Shown: piece after piece, positions 14,177 through 23,194 of the stretch
Layout of the letters: each line of letters opens with the position of its first letter
Position numbering within the stretch: the first letter of the stretch is position 1
Assembly (NCBI GenBank): GCA_965243095.1
Contig: OZ251530.1
Span: 1,674,001 to 1,738,000 of the forward strand
Source of the DNA: VXYL01 sp965243095
Lineage (GTDB): Bacteria > Pseudomonadota > Gammaproteobacteria > Pseudomonadales > Azotimanducaceae
Direction of reading: 5' to 3'
Length of the DNA: 64,000 nucleotides
Notes under the pieces: generated by a model
What the model was told of the DNA's origin: nothing
Seen by the model: only the letters and a program-made list of their open reading frames with translations
Databases searched by the model: none
Translations under genes and position numbers: made by a program

Positions 14177-14740
14177 ATGGCCGCCATGCAACCCAAGCAA
14201 ACCCCCGCTGCCACGCGGCGCGAGTCGCGATGTCGGGGCAAAACGGAACCGGGGCCGGCCTTGCCGGCCGACGCTTTGCGCACGCCGTGGCGGTGGGCGC
14301 TGTTGCTCGGCTGCATCGCTTGGCTGGCGCTGGTGGCGGCGCCGCCGCTGCTGGCCGCGGCCGGTTCGAGCTACGCGGCGTTGCCGCACTGGTTGCTGCA
14401 CATGGTGTGCCACCAGCATCCCGAGCGCAGCTTCCACTGGCTCGGGGTGCCGCTCGCGGCTTGCCACCGCTGCACCGGGCTCTACTTGGGCTTCACCTTG
14501 GGCGTGGTGCTGTGGCCACGTTTGCGCGGCGCGGCGGCTTGGCTTGGGGGGAATCCGCGCTGGGTCGCGGTGTTCTTCGCGCCGTTGCTGATCGATGTGC
14601 TGATCGGCAACACGCCGCTGTCGCGGTTCGCAACCGGCATCGTGGCGGCGTTTCCCGTGGCGCTCTTGCCGTTGCTCGCCGCCGGCGAGTTGCGGCGCGG
14701 CGGCAATCCGCCCGTCACACAACCTCAACCGACAAACTGA
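14177..14740 (+). CDS. DUF2085 family membrane protein
   Basis: A 187-aa integral membrane protein with about four hydrophobic segments. The DUF2085 signature is visible: MVCHQHPERSFHWLG, then LAACHRCTGLYLGF, giving conserved Cys and His residues (CHQ.PERS and C.RCTG) that could bind a metal. The family is widespread and its function is not known. The start is taken as ATG 14177 (MAAMQPKQ); the frame is open further upstream through the MITE, but that part is repeat sequence and not part of the family. The next gene starts 13 bases after the stop. Confidence 0.8.
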   Translation: MAAMQPKQTPAATRRESRCRGKTEPGPALPADALRTPWRWALLLGCIAWLALVAAPPLLAAAGSSYAALPHWLLHMVCHQHPERSFHWLGVPLAACHRCTGLYLGFTLGVVLWPRLRGAAAWLGGNPRWVAVFFAPLLIDVLIGNTPLSRFATGIVAAFPVALLPLLAAGELRRGGNPPVTQPQPTN

Positions 14741-14753
14741 AGGAACCACTACT

Positions 14754-15230
14754 GTGAACTCGAAAATGAAATCCGCCCTGATCGGCGGCTGCGTCTTCGG
14801 CACGGCTTCGTCCTTGCCGTACCTGGAGATGATCAACATGCTCTGCTGCGCCTTGGTGATTGGCGCCGGGGTGCTCGCCAGCTACCTCTACTTCAAGGAC
14901 ATGGAACCCACCACCGGCCACTTGGGGCAAGGCGCCTCGGTGGGCTGGCTGGCCGGCGTATTCGGCGCCGTGGCGTCGACGATCGTCACCGTCATCGTCA
15001 CCGCGACGGGCCTCAAGGACGAACAGGCGGCGCAAACGGCGCAGATGTTGGCCGACCAAGGCGTGGAACTGCCGGAGTGGTTGAGCGACATGATGATGGG
15101 CGGGGAGGTTGGCGCCGGCATGATCGGGACGACCTTGGTGATTAGCCTAATCCTCTACTCCATCTTCTCCACCATCGGCGGCATGGTGGGCGCGGCGATG
15201 TTCGCCAAGAAGGCGCAACCGGCGGAATAG
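14754..15230 (+). CDS. Small membrane protein of unknown function
   Basis: A 158-aa protein that I do not assign to a named family with confidence. It starts at GTG 14754 with AAGGAACC upstream. Three hydrophobic stretches are visible: about residues 20-45 (INMLCCALVIGAGVLASYLY), 60-86 (VGWLAGVFGAVASTIVTVIV) and 120-150 (IGTTLVISLILYSIFSTIGG). Between the second and third is an acidic Ala/Gln-rich loop with a Met run (LSDMMMGGEVG). It resembles small inner-membrane proteins annotated as DUF4199-like or DUF5518-like, but the match is weak. It follows the DUF2085 gene closely and may share its transcript. Confidence 0.6.
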   Translation: MNSKMKSALIGGCVFGTASSLPYLEMINMLCCALVIGAGVLASYLYFKDMEPTTGHLGQGASVGWLAGVFGAVASTIVTVIVTATGLKDEQAAQTAQMLADQGVELPEWLSDMMMGGEVGAGMIGTTLVISLILYSIFSTIGGMVGAAMFAKKAQPAE

Positions 15231-15263
15231 CGCCGGCCGTTCCCCAAGGCGGCTCGCGTCTCC

Positions 15264-16049
15264 ATGCGCATCGCCACCTGGAACGTGAACGGGCTGCGGG
15301 CCAGGCAGGAGTACATCCGGCACTGGCTCGCCGCCCGCAAGCCGGACGTGGTGGGGTTGCAGGAGCTGAAGGTCGCCGAAGAGCAGTTCCCGTTTGACGT
15401 TTTTCGGGAACTCGGCTTCGATGTGGCCATCCACGCGCAGAAAGGCTGGAACGGCGTGGCGGTGCTTTCGCGCCTGCCCATGCAGGTGGCGCAAGCCGGG
15501 CTGCCGGGCCAGGAGGACGCCGGCGCGCGCCTGCTGCACTGCCGCATCGAAACCGAAGGCGGCGGCGAACTCGGCTTCGCCACGGTGTACTGCCCCAACG
15601 GCAAGGACGTCGACCACGCGGACTTCGCCGGCAAATTGGCGTGGTACGACAGCTTGCGCGAGTATCTGGGCGGCGTGGACACCAGCGTCCCGTTCGTGCT
15701 GGGCGGAGACTTCAACGTGGTACACCAGCCGTTGGATGGTTGGCGCGGCGCGGCGGCGGACGGCACCATCTTCTGCACCACCGAGGAACGCGCACGCTAC
15801 GAGGCGCTGCTGGCGCGCGGCCTGACCGATCTGTTCCGCCATCAGCGGCCGGACGAGCAGGCGTTCTCGTGGTGGGACTACCGCGCCGGCGCGTTTCCGC
15901 GCAACCAAGGCCTCCGCATTGACGCGCTGCTCGGCACTCCGGCGGTTGTGGAACGCTTGCGCGACGTCGCCATCGACCGCGACTACCGCAAGAAGAAGGA
16001 CGGGCACCTGAGCTCGGACCACGCGCCCGTGTACGCGGACCTCGGCTGA
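15264..16049 (+). CDS. xthA: Exodeoxyribonuclease III
   Basis: A 261-aa enzyme of the exonuclease/endonuclease/phosphatase fold, normal length for XthA. Motifs: N-terminal RIATWNVNGLRAR with the metal-site Asn7, GLQELK with the catalytic Glu, VLGGDFNV with Asp and Asn, RIDALL, and the C-terminal LSSDHAPVYADL with the catalytic Asp-His. It cuts at abasic sites and removes 3' nucleotides and blocking groups in base-excision repair. It stands alone, with the oxidoreductase operon starting 9 bases after its stop. Confidence 0.92.
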   Translation: MRIATWNVNGLRARQEYIRHWLAARKPDVVGLQELKVAEEQFPFDVFRELGFDVAIHAQKGWNGVAVLSRLPMQVAQAGLPGQEDAGARLLHCRIETEGGGELGFATVYCPNGKDVDHADFAGKLAWYDSLREYLGGVDTSVPFVLGGDFNVVHQPLDGWRGAAADGTIFCTTEERARYEALLARGLTDLFRHQRPDEQAFSWWDYRAGAFPRNQGLRIDALLGTPAVVERLRDVAIDRDYRKKKDGHLSSDHAPVYADLG

Positions 16050-16058
16050 GGCACGCCG

Positions 16059-17042
16059 ATGCTGCGCGTCGCCATGCTGAGCCGTTGGCACGTTCACGCG
16101 GATCAATACGCCGGCGAGATCCGCGCCAATCCCGACGCGGACGTCACCGCCGTTTGGGACGAAGACCGCGCTCGCGGCGAGGCGTGGGCGGCCGAGCTCG
16201 ACGTGCCGTTCGAGGCGGACCTGGACGCGCTGCTCGCCCGCGAGGACGTGGACGCGGTGTGCGTGGTGGCGCCCACCAACATGCACCGCGACGTGATGGT
16301 GCAGGCCGCCAACGCCGGCAAACACATCTTCACCGAGAAGGTGCTGGCCGCCACCGTTGCCGATTGCAACGCCATCGCGGCAGCCGTGGAGCGGGGCGGC
16401 GTGCGGTTCTGCATCTCCTTCCCGCGCCGCACCGCGCCCGCCATCCTCTACGCGAAAGAGGCGCTGGAGGATGGCTTGTTCGGGCGCGTCACCGCGGTGC
16501 GGGTGCGCATCGCCCACGATGGCGCGGTGCGCGGCTGGCTGCCCGATCACTTCTACGACCTGGTGGCCTGCGGTGGCGGCGCGATGATGGATCTGGGCGC
16601 CCACGGCATGTACCTCTGCCGCTGGCTGCTGGGCGCTCCGAAGCGGGTTGTTTCGGCGTTCGGCAACGTCACCGGCCGGGCGGTGGAGGACAACGCCGTG
16701 ACCGTCATCGAGTTCGCCGGCGGCGCCATCGCCGTGAACGAAACCTCCTTCACCAGCTTCGGCGGCGCGTACACGGTAGAAATCGACGGCACCGAGGGCG
16801 GCTACCGGCTGGTCTCGCCCGGCGAAGGCCCGCAAATCCGCTCGCAACGCTTCGGCGATGCCAAATGGCGCGCGCCGGAGCGGCTGCCGGCGGCCCGGCC
16901 CAAGCCCATCGATCAGTGGATCGCCGGCTGTGTTCGCGGATCTCCGATTGATTTCGGCCTCTCCGCGGCAACCGAGCTCACCGAACTCATGGAAGCGGCG
17001 TACACGGCCCACGCCGAAGGCCGTAGCGTGGCGTTGGCGTGA
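16059..17042 (+). CDS. Gfo/Idh/MocA family oxidoreductase
   Basis: A 327-aa NAD(P)-dependent oxidoreductase. The N-terminal Rossmann domain starts LRVAMLSRWHVHADQY, in which the usual GxGxxG is replaced; this is seen in a subgroup of the family. The second signature is AGKHIFTEKV, where the catalytic Lys94 is kept but the usual Pro after it is Val95. The C-terminal domain has the family's GGGAMMDLGAHG helix with the active-site Asp and His. It likely oxidises a sugar, cyclitol or derivative. It overlaps the LLM gene start by four bases, so the two should work in one pathway, with the aldo/keto reductase behind them. Confidence 0.85.
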   Translation: MLRVAMLSRWHVHADQYAGEIRANPDADVTAVWDEDRARGEAWAAELDVPFEADLDALLAREDVDAVCVVAPTNMHRDVMVQAANAGKHIFTEKVLAATVADCNAIAAAVERGGVRFCISFPRRTAPAILYAKEALEDGLFGRVTAVRVRIAHDGAVRGWLPDHFYDLVACGGGAMMDLGAHGMYLCRWLLGAPKRVVSAFGNVTGRAVEDNAVTVIEFAGGAIAVNETSFTSFGGAYTVEIDGTEGGYRLVSPGEGPQIRSQRFGDAKWRAPERLPAARPKPIDQWIAGCVRGSPIDFGLSAATELTELMEAAYTAHAEGRSVALA

Positions 17043-18040
17043 GCGCCCCGGTGCGTTTGGAATTGGCCTCCCCCGGCCGCACGGTGGCCGAGAACATCGA
17101 GCTCGCCCTCTTGGCGGAAAAGTGCGGCTGGGGTGGCGTCTGGCTCGCCGAAACCACCGGCTTGGACGCGCTGGCGGGCGCCGGCGCGGTGGCGGCGCGG
17201 CTGGCCTCCGGGCGCGTGGGCACCGCCATCGTGCCAATGCAAACGCGCGGGCCAATGCTGCTTGCCATGGCCGCCGCCAGCATCGCCCCGCTGGCGCCGG
17301 GCGGCTTCGTGCTGGGTCTCGGCACCAGCACGCCGCTCATCGTCGAGGATTGGCATGCCACGCCGTGGGGCACATCGCCGCTCGCCCTCACCCGCGAATG
17401 TGTGGAACTGACCCGGCGGTTCCTGCAAGGCGAGCGCGTCACCACGGAAACCGGCCGCTGGCGCTACCGCCGCGCGCAACTGGCGACGCGGCCGCCGCAA
17501 CGCACGCCGCCCATCTACCTCGCCGCGTTGAACGACAAGATGCTGGAACTGGCCGGCGAAATCGCCGATGGGGTGGTGTTGAACTTCGTCACCGTGGCCG
17601 ATGTGCGCCACGCCCGCGAGCGCTTGGCGGCCGGCGCGGCGCGGGCGGGTCGTTCCCTCGACGACTTCGAGCTGGTGGTGTTCTTCCGCACAACCGTCAC
17701 CGCGGACTACGCGCCCCCCCGCGCCCGCTACCAGCGCGAACTGCTCACCTACATCATGGCGCCGGTGTACGAGCGGATGTTCGCACGAGGCGGCTGGCGC
17801 GACGCCTGCCGCGAAGTGCAAACGCTGTGGCGCGCCCGGGAACGGCAGCAAGCGTTGGACGCCGTGCCCGACGCGCTCATCCGCGAGCGCACCCTCATCG
17901 GCGAAGCGGAGGAAGTGCGCGAACGCCTCGCCGAGTACGCGGCGGCGGGCATGGACAGCGCCATCGCCACCCCGGTGGCCTTGCCCGATGCGGCCCACTT
18001 GGCGGACACCGCCCGCATCATCCGCGCGCTGGACAGCTGA
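17039..18040 (+). CDS. LLM-class flavin-dependent oxidoreductase
   Basis: A 333-aa luciferase-like TIM-barrel protein. Visible features are the N-terminal LAEKCGWGGVWLAETTG, the loop GTAIVPMQTRGPMLLAMAA, FVLGLGTSTP, and P-x-I-x-L-A-A-L-N in TPPIYLAALN, which are typical of the F420-dependent methylene-H4MPT-reductase-like branch. It would use reduced F420 or FMN. It starts at a GTG that overlaps the preceding stop (GTGA). Such enzymes are numerous in some uncultivated marine and sponge-associated bacteria. The substrate is unknown, but the order Gfo/Idh, LLM, aldo/keto reductase suggests one catabolic pathway. Confidence 0.85.
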   Translation: MSAPVRLELASPGRTVAENIELALLAEKCGWGGVWLAETTGLDALAGAGAVAARLASGRVGTAIVPMQTRGPMLLAMAAASIAPLAPGGFVLGLGTSTPLIVEDWHATPWGTSPLALTRECVELTRRFLQGERVTTETGRWRYRRAQLATRPPQRTPPIYLAALNDKMLELAGEIADGVVLNFVTVADVRHARERLAAGAARAGRSLDDFELVVFFRTTVTADYAPPRARYQRELLTYIMAPVYERMFARGGWRDACREVQTLWRARERQQALDAVPDALIRERTLIGEAEEVRERLAEYAAAGMDSAIATPVALPDAAHLADTARIIRALDS

Positions 18041-18087
18041 CGCTGCTGCAACGGCCCGCGCAACGAGAGACAACAGGAGCCACGTCC

Positions 18088-19083
18088 ATGCCGGCAACAC
18101 GAACCATCGGCGCCACCGACATCCAAGTGACCGAGCTCAGCTTCGGCGGCGCCCCCCTCGGCGCCGTGGGCGACCGTCTGACGGACGCCGACGTGCAGGC
18201 TATCGTCCAGCGCGCTTGGCAAGGCGGCCTGCGCTACTTCGACACCGCGCCGCTGTACGGCCACGGCTTGAGCGAGAAGCGCTTGGGCTCGGTGCTGCGC
18301 GAACTGCCCCGCGACGAGTTCGTGCTCTCCACCAAGGTGGGCCGCCTCCTAGTGCCCGAAGCCCAAGGCGAGCGGTTCGCGGGAATGCGCGACGCCGAGC
18401 CGTTGGCCATCAAGTACGACTACTCCTACGACGCCGTGCGCCGCTCGTTGGCCTCCAGCTTGGAGCGCCTGGGACTGGACCGCGTGGACATCCTGCTCTG
18501 CCACGACATCGACGTGTGGACCCACGGCGACGCCCAACCGGGCATCTTCGACGCCGCCCGCAACGGCGCCTTGCCCGCGCTCCGCGAACTGCGCGAACAG
18601 GGCGTGGTGCGCGCCATCGGCCTCGGCGTGAACGAGTGGCAGGTGTGCAGCCGCGTGCTGGACGAGATGGAGGTGGACTGCTTCCTCCTCGCCGGCCGCT
18701 TCACCCTGCTGGAGCAGGAACCCCTCGCCGAGTTCCTGCCCCAGTGCCTGCAACGCCAAGTCTCGGTGATCATCGGCGGCCCCTACAACTCCGGCATCCT
18801 CGCCACCGACAACCCCCGCCGCGCCACCTACGACTACAAACCCGCCCCCGAGCACCTCCTCCGCAAAGCCGCCGCCATCCGCCGCCTCTGCCAAGACCAC
18901 GGCATCGACCCCCGCGCCGCAGCGCTCCAATACCCACTACGCCACCCAGCCGTGGCAGCGGTGATCCCGGGCGTCTGGGCGGTGCGCGAGGTGGAGGAGA
19001 ATCTGGCGTTGTTCGACACCGAGATACCGGATGCGCTGTGGCGCGATTTGGCGGCGGCGGGGTTGGCGGAGGCGGTGGGGTGA
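18088..19083 (+). CDS. Aldo/keto reductase (L-fucose/aldose dehydrogenase-like)
   Basis: A 331-aa AKR TIM-barrel enzyme. The catalytic tetrad is visible: Asp and Tyr in FDTAPLYGHG, Lys in LSTKVG and His in ILLCHDID. The C-terminal AVIPGVWAVREVEENL carries the cofactor phosphate site. The pattern RTIGATDIQVTELSFGGAPLG (read as two parts) at the N-terminus fits the D-threo-aldose/L-fucose 1-dehydrogenase group, which oxidises a sugar to a lactone. ATG 18088 follows AGGAG. It closes the three-gene oxidoreductase set. Confidence 0.87.
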   Translation: MPATRTIGATDIQVTELSFGGAPLGAVGDRLTDADVQAIVQRAWQGGLRYFDTAPLYGHGLSEKRLGSVLRELPRDEFVLSTKVGRLLVPEAQGERFAGMRDAEPLAIKYDYSYDAVRRSLASSLERLGLDRVDILLCHDIDVWTHGDAQPGIFDAARNGALPALRELREQGVVRAIGLGVNEWQVCSRVLDEMEVDCFLLAGRFTLLEQEPLAEFLPQCLQRQVSVIIGGPYNSGILATDNPRRATYDYKPAPEHLLRKAAAIRRLCQDHGIDPRAAALQYPLRHPAVAAVIPGVWAVREVEENLALFDTEIPDALWRDLAAAGLAEAVG

Positions 19084-19171
19084 CCACCATTTAATCTGTG
19101 TTACGCTTGACGCACACCGCCGGCGACAAAGCAGCGTTCCCGAACGGAAGCGCCCAACGCGAGAGGGAAGC

Positions 19172-20506
19172 ATGACAACGGAACAGTCGCAACTACGTCG
19201 CCTCGCCCGTGTCGAGGTCGATCGGTTGTTCGGCATCTACAACCATCGCATCGACTTGGCGCTAGACGATCGGGTAACGCTGCTGCACGGCCCGAATGGC
19301 GTTGGCAAGACGACGATCCTGAAGATGGTCGACGCCCTGCTTACGGACCGTTTCGGGTACTTCGGACGTGTTCCCTTTGAACGGCTACTGCTCCGCTTCC
19401 AGGACTGCACGTCGCTGGAGCTCACCAAAGGCGATGCCGACGGAGCCGAATTCGGAAACGTAACCGTGGAGGTAAACGGCGAGACCAAGGTAGCGTCGAT
19501 CAGCTTGGTACCGTCTACCGCCGAGATGGTCGCGTCGGAAGTCGAGTATCTAGAGCGAGCAGGAGCAAACGCTTGGGTCGACGTGCGCGATGGCCAACTG
19601 CACACCGACGACGAGGTGGTGCGGAGGTACACTCCTAGGCCTCTTCGACCACGTTCCTCTGCTGAACGTGTGTTCGCCGGGCCCACAGGCGACCATGAGG
19701 ACCCATGGCTCACCGAATTTCTTAGCGCCGCCAACTCGCATTTTATTGAGGCGCAACGATTGGTGCGATCACACTACCACCCGAATTGGCTTAGCCGACA
19801 GCGCACTATGCTATCGCGAGTAGTCGAATGCAGCAGAGAGCTAAAGCGCCGAATCGACGACACCATGGCGGACTACGGTAGGCAGGCCCAATCTCTCGAT
19901 CAGTCCTTCCCGCAACGGCTGCTGCAGCGCAACGCTGCCAGCGGCAACCTTCCCGTTGAAGAAATACGTCGTCGGATGTCGGTTCTTGACGACAAGACGA
20001 AAGAGTTGAAAGACATCGGCATTTTGGACGAAACACCCCATCAGTTTCACCTTCTGGATGACATAGATCGTTCGCAAGCAGGGGTTATGATGCTCTATGT
20101 TGACGACACCGAGAAAAAAATCCAAGTCTTGGAGGATTTGGCCAGCCGCGCTCGCCTCCTCCTGAACAGCCTGAATGGCAAGTTCCGACACAAGCAGTTG
20201 CGCGTCGACCGGGAAGAAGGTCTAGTCGTAGATGGCCGGCACGGTGATCCACTTCCGCTCGACTCCCTATCGTCCGGCGAGCAGCACGAACTCATCCTGC
20301 ATTATGATCTGCTGTTTCGCGTACCTCAAAACACGGTTGTGTTGCTGGACGAGCCGGAGCTGTCGCTGCACGTCGAATGGCAAAGCAAATTCCTGTCCGA
20401 TCTCATGGCGATAGTCAAACTATCCGGCTTTGACGCCCTCGTGGCCACCCACTCGCCCTACATTGTCGGCGACAGGGACGACCTGATGGTCGATCTGGTC
20501 GGCTGA
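19172..20506 (+). CDS. ariA: AAA/ABC-type ATPase AriA of a PARIS-like defence system
   Basis: A 444-aa ABC-type ATPase of the AAA_15/OLD-like kind. Walker A is HGPNGVGKTT at residues 39-48. A central helical region follows. At the end are the signature motif LSSGEQHEL, Walker B VVLLDEPELSLH and the H-loop ATHSPYIV. The gene behind it encodes a DUF4435/TOPRIM-like protein. This pair and order define PARIS, where AriA forms a scaffold that holds AriB and releases it when a phage anti-restriction protein is sensed; AriB then cuts host tRNA and stops growth. Start ATG 19172 follows GAGAGGGA. The gene is visibly less GC-rich than the genes before it, consistent with transfer. Confidence 0.8.
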   Translation: MTTEQSQLRRLARVEVDRLFGIYNHRIDLALDDRVTLLHGPNGVGKTTILKMVDALLTDRFGYFGRVPFERLLLRFQDCTSLELTKGDADGAEFGNVTVEVNGETKVASISLVPSTAEMVASEVEYLERAGANAWVDVRDGQLHTDDEVVRRYTPRPLRPRSSAERVFAGPTGDHEDPWLTEFLSAANSHFIEAQRLVRSHYHPNWLSRQRTMLSRVVECSRELKRRIDDTMADYGRQAQSLDQSFPQRLLQRNAASGNLPVEEIRRRMSVLDDKTKELKDIGILDETPHQFHLLDDIDRSQAGVMMLYVDDTEKKIQVLEDLASRARLLLNSLNGKFRHKQLRVDREEGLVVDGRHGDPLPLDSLSSGEQHELILHYDLLFRVPQNTVVLLDEPELSLHVEWQSKFLSDLMAIVKLSGFDALVATHSPYIVGDRDDLMVDLVG

Positions 20507-20543
20507 CAACCCGCCCACTTGCCGCGACCGACGAGGATGTCAG

Positions 20544-21371
20544 ATGGCGCTGGACGGCGTAACTCCTGTTGGCATCGTGGCCGAGATCAGAATGCGTCGC
20601 ACACTGCACACAGGTGCCTTTTTGGTCGTGGAAGGCAAGGACGATCTGCGCTTCTGGAAGATCCGATGCCACGAAAGTTGCCGACTGATCGAGGGTCAAG
20701 GCAAGAGAAACGTGGTGCGTGGCTTGATGCGTCTCGACGCGATCGAGTTCGAAGGTGTGCTTGGGGTTGTCGACAGCAACGAAGATCACCTGGCCGGCAA
20801 GCCGCTGCCATCGGCGAACATCGTCGCCACCGACGCGCACGACTTGGAGTGTCTGCTTGTTAGGTCATCCGCGCTGAATTCCGTGCTTGCGGAGTTCGGG
20901 GACTCGAAGAAGATCGGCAGATTTGAAGAGAGAAGCGGCAAGGATGTTCGTGGCGCTTTGCTTGAGCGGGGATTGATCTTCGGACGCTTGCGGTGGGCTG
21001 ATCCAAACGCTGGGCTTGGGCCCATCGGGCGCTTCGTCAATGAGAAGGAGTGGGTTGTGGACGAAGCAGGTTTGATTCACGCGGCAGCGGAATCGTCCGA
21101 CGGAGTCGACGCGGACACGCTTCGGCGCCGGGTTGACCAATTGCCGCCCATGGATCCTTGGCATGTTGTTCGCGGACACGACCTGCTTGAGCTGCTCAAG
21201 ATTGGGCTTCGCGCCCTGTTGGGCGACCTGCCTACAAGCACTGGCGTTAACTCTATCGCCAGCGTGTTGCGACAGGCCTTAAGGCCCGCGGATCTCAGGT
21301 CCACTGGCTTGTGGCGCGACATGCGGCGCTGGGAGAACCGACATGCGCCGTTCGTGGTGCTCGGCGATTGA
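20544..21371 (+). CDS. ariB: DUF4435 (TOPRIM-like) effector AriB of a PARIS-like system
   Basis: A 275-aa DUF4435 protein. The TOPRIM-like signature is visible: Glu in AFLVVEGKDDLRFW (about residues 26-39) and the acidic strand GVVDSNEDH (about 72-80), followed by an ATDAHDLECLL helix. These acidic residues would hold the metal of a nuclease. In PARIS the effector is kept inactive by AriA. The gap to ariA is 37 bases with a purine-rich site GACGAGGATG before the ATG. The convergent dioxygenase gene ends 38 bases after the stop. Confidence 0.78.
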   Translation: MALDGVTPVGIVAEIRMRRTLHTGAFLVVEGKDDLRFWKIRCHESCRLIEGQGKRNVVRGLMRLDAIEFEGVLGVVDSNEDHLAGKPLPSANIVATDAHDLECLLVRSSALNSVLAEFGDSKKIGRFEERSGKDVRGALLERGLIFGRLRWADPNAGLGPIGRFVNEKEWVVDEAGLIHAAAESSDGVDADTLRRRVDQLPPMDPWHVVRGHDLLELLKIGLRALLGDLPTSTGVNSIASVLRQALRPADLRSTGLWRDMRRWENRHAPFVVLGD

Positions 21372-21408
21372 CGCTAGCGGCTCTTCCCGCCCACCACCGA
21401 CCATCGCG

Positions 21409-22644
21409 TCAGCCGCCCGGGCTGCCCGGCTTCCGCTCCCCGCTGCCGCCCATCCGTTCCGCGGCGGCGCGGCGCTCGGCGCCGAGGGGGTGCATCACGC
21501 CCGCGCCGGGCGGCCAGACGCCGGGTTCCGCTTTGACGCGACGGCTGATGTGCTTGCCGTGGGGCGTTAGCGTCTCCCACACCTCATGCGGCATGGTCTT
21601 ACGGCCGCCGCCGTCGGCCGGCAGCCACGGTGCGCCGTATTCCACGTTCGGCAGGGCGCGGATCTCGCGGCTGAGATTGGGCGTCGCGCCGTGCCAAGCG
21701 CGGTTGTCGCGGAACACGCCGGCGCCCGCCGGCGCGCCAACCAGCGTGGAGAGCCGCATCCACTCCGGCTCCTCCGCCGGCGGCACCGGGCGCATCTGCC
21801 AAGTGTGCGAACCCGGGATTTGCCGGATGGGGCCGTTCTCCCAAGTGAGATCGCACATGGCGAAGTTGATGGTGACCACCGGCGGGGTGAAGTCCACGAT
21901 GCGGCGGCGGGTCGCCAAGGTGAGTTCGCCGGATTCCTCCTCGGTGGCGATGTCCAACCCCAATGCCTTGGCGGTGGCCAAACGCGCGTCCGAGATGCGG
22001 TGCGACTCGCCCACGTCGGCGTGCAGGTGCTGGTATTCCACGGCGCCGGGCAGGCACAAGTCGCCTCCCGCGCCGAGCACGAAGTAGTCGCGCGAGCCGA
22101 AAATCGCGGCGAGGATGGGCGTGGTGTTGGGCAGGTCCACCATCGCCGCCCACGTCTCCTCGTGCAGCATCTGCCTTGACGCCGAAGCGGTGCCGTAGCT
22201 GTAGCGGTGCGGCAGGCGGCCGCTTTCGGTCATGTACTTGCGCTCGCCGCCGCCGGGCACGGAGAGGATGTCGCGCAACGCCTTGGCGCTGCCGTCGCGG
22301 AAGCGGCGCAGGTGCTCCTCGTCGAGCAGGTCGCGCACCACCACGAAACCGTCGCGGTGGAAGATGCGCGCCGCCCGCTCCACCTCGCTGGGGTCGCAGA
22401 TATCCAAACCGCGGATGCCGTTCTCGGCCCGCAGCCGGTCGCGCAGCCGCCGCACATCGTCGTCCTCGTACACCCGTCGCCCCGGCGCACGCGGATCCGG
22501 CACCCCGAAGCCCGGCTTGGTCGGAAACGGATTGCCCCGCTCGTCCACCGTCTCGTTGACCGGCGTGTTGCCGTCCCATCCCACGTCGGTATCGCCGAAC
22601 ACCGCGAGATCTTCGATCTCGCGCCGCACCACCGCTCTATCCAT
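21409..22644 (-). CDS. Phytanoyl-CoA dioxygenase (PhyH) family protein
   Basis: A 411-aa Fe(II)/2OG oxygenase. The iron motif is in YQHLHADVGE (H-x-D), the distal His in FRDNRAWHGATPNLS, and the 2OG Arg a few residues on in LSREIRALP. The FHRDGFVVVRDLL segment near the N-terminal third is the usual PhyH entry strand. ATG 22644 is chosen because upstream codons look non-coding. PhyH-family enzymes hydroxylate or halogenate small molecules; this one is longer than the 250-300 aa norm and the substrate is unknown. It lies inside the defence island between ariB and the toxin gene, but nothing ties it to defence. Confidence 0.82.
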   Translation of the reverse strand: MDRAVVRREIEDLAVFGDTDVGWDGNTPVNETVDERGNPFPTKPGFGVPDPRAPGRRVYEDDDVRRLRDRLRAENGIRGLDICDPSEVERAARIFHRDGFVVVRDLLDEEHLRRFRDGSAKALRDILSVPGGGERKYMTESGRLPHRYSYGTASASRQMLHEETWAAMVDLPNTTPILAAIFGSRDYFVLGAGGDLCLPGAVEYQHLHADVGESHRISDARLATAKALGLDIATEEESGELTLATRRRIVDFTPPVVTINFAMCDLTWENGPIRQIPGSHTWQMRPVPPAEEPEWMRLSTLVGAPAGAGVFRDNRAWHGATPNLSREIRALPNVEYGAPWLPADGGGRKTMPHEVWETLTPHGKHISRRVKAEPGVWPPGAGVMHPLGAERRAAAERMGGSGERKPGSPGG

Positions 22645-22717
22645 GCCTGCCCTGCCTGCGTTGTTGAATGGGAGGATCATAGGCCATCCCGGCGGTCCGC
22701 CCAACTGGCGACCGGTG

Positions 22718-23194
22718 TCAGCTACGCTCTCCTGCCTTGGTGAGGACTGCGTCGCGCACACCCGCGCCGACCCAGAGTCCCGCGCCTTCGAGTTGCGCCA
22801 TACTTGGCGCGACCGCGTTGATGAGGCCCCGGTCTTTGGCGCGCAACAACACGCCAAGGGTGCCAATGACCTGCAACCCCGCCGCTTTCGCCGCCTTCCG
22901 CCCGTCAGCATCGTCCATCACCAACAACGCATTTTCCTCAGACAGGCCCAACGCGATAGTCTCCGCCTCCCCTTTCCCTAGGCCCGGGAAGCCATAGTCC
23001 GCCTTGTGCCGCACAGTAACCCAAGATAGTTCCCCGATGTTGGGTAGAGCGACACCCTTCCTCACCCCCGCCGCCAACTCCGCCGCTACCGTTCCACCCA
23101 CCCGCACTTCACGAAAAAGCGCGGGAAGAAACTCCAGTCGCCCAATCTGATACAGATACTGCATTGGCGACGTATTACAGAAAACCGCGCGCAT
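22718..23194 (-). CDS. DUF3368 (PIN-like) toxin
   Basis: A 158-aa protein with the DUF3368 pattern: VFCNTSPMQYLYQIGRLEFL at the N-terminus (the N-T-S-P strand is usual), VGGTVAAEL with the conserved Glu, LGKGEAETIAL with the second acid, and ALLVMDDADGRKAA with the metal-binding Asp pair. It is a predicted PIN-type ribonuclease. DUF3368 toxins are normally paired with a separate UPF0175 antitoxin gene. Here the antitoxin domain is the C-terminus of the large ATPase upstream, and this gene's ATG (23194) lies 20 bases inside the ATPase gene, so the two are translationally coupled. Confidence 0.8.
   Translation of the reverse strand: MRAVFCNTSPMQYLYQIGRLEFLPALFREVRVGGTVAAELAAGVRKGVALPNIGELSWVTVRHKADYGFPGLGKGEAETIALGLSEENALLVMDDADGRKAAKAAGLQVIGTLGVLLRAKDRGLINAVAPSMAQLEGAGLWVGAGVRDAVLTKAGERS

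Noticed and set aside
12457..14316. 619-codon minus-strand frame
   Set aside because: Antisense shadow of the kinase-sulfotransferase gene and MITE.
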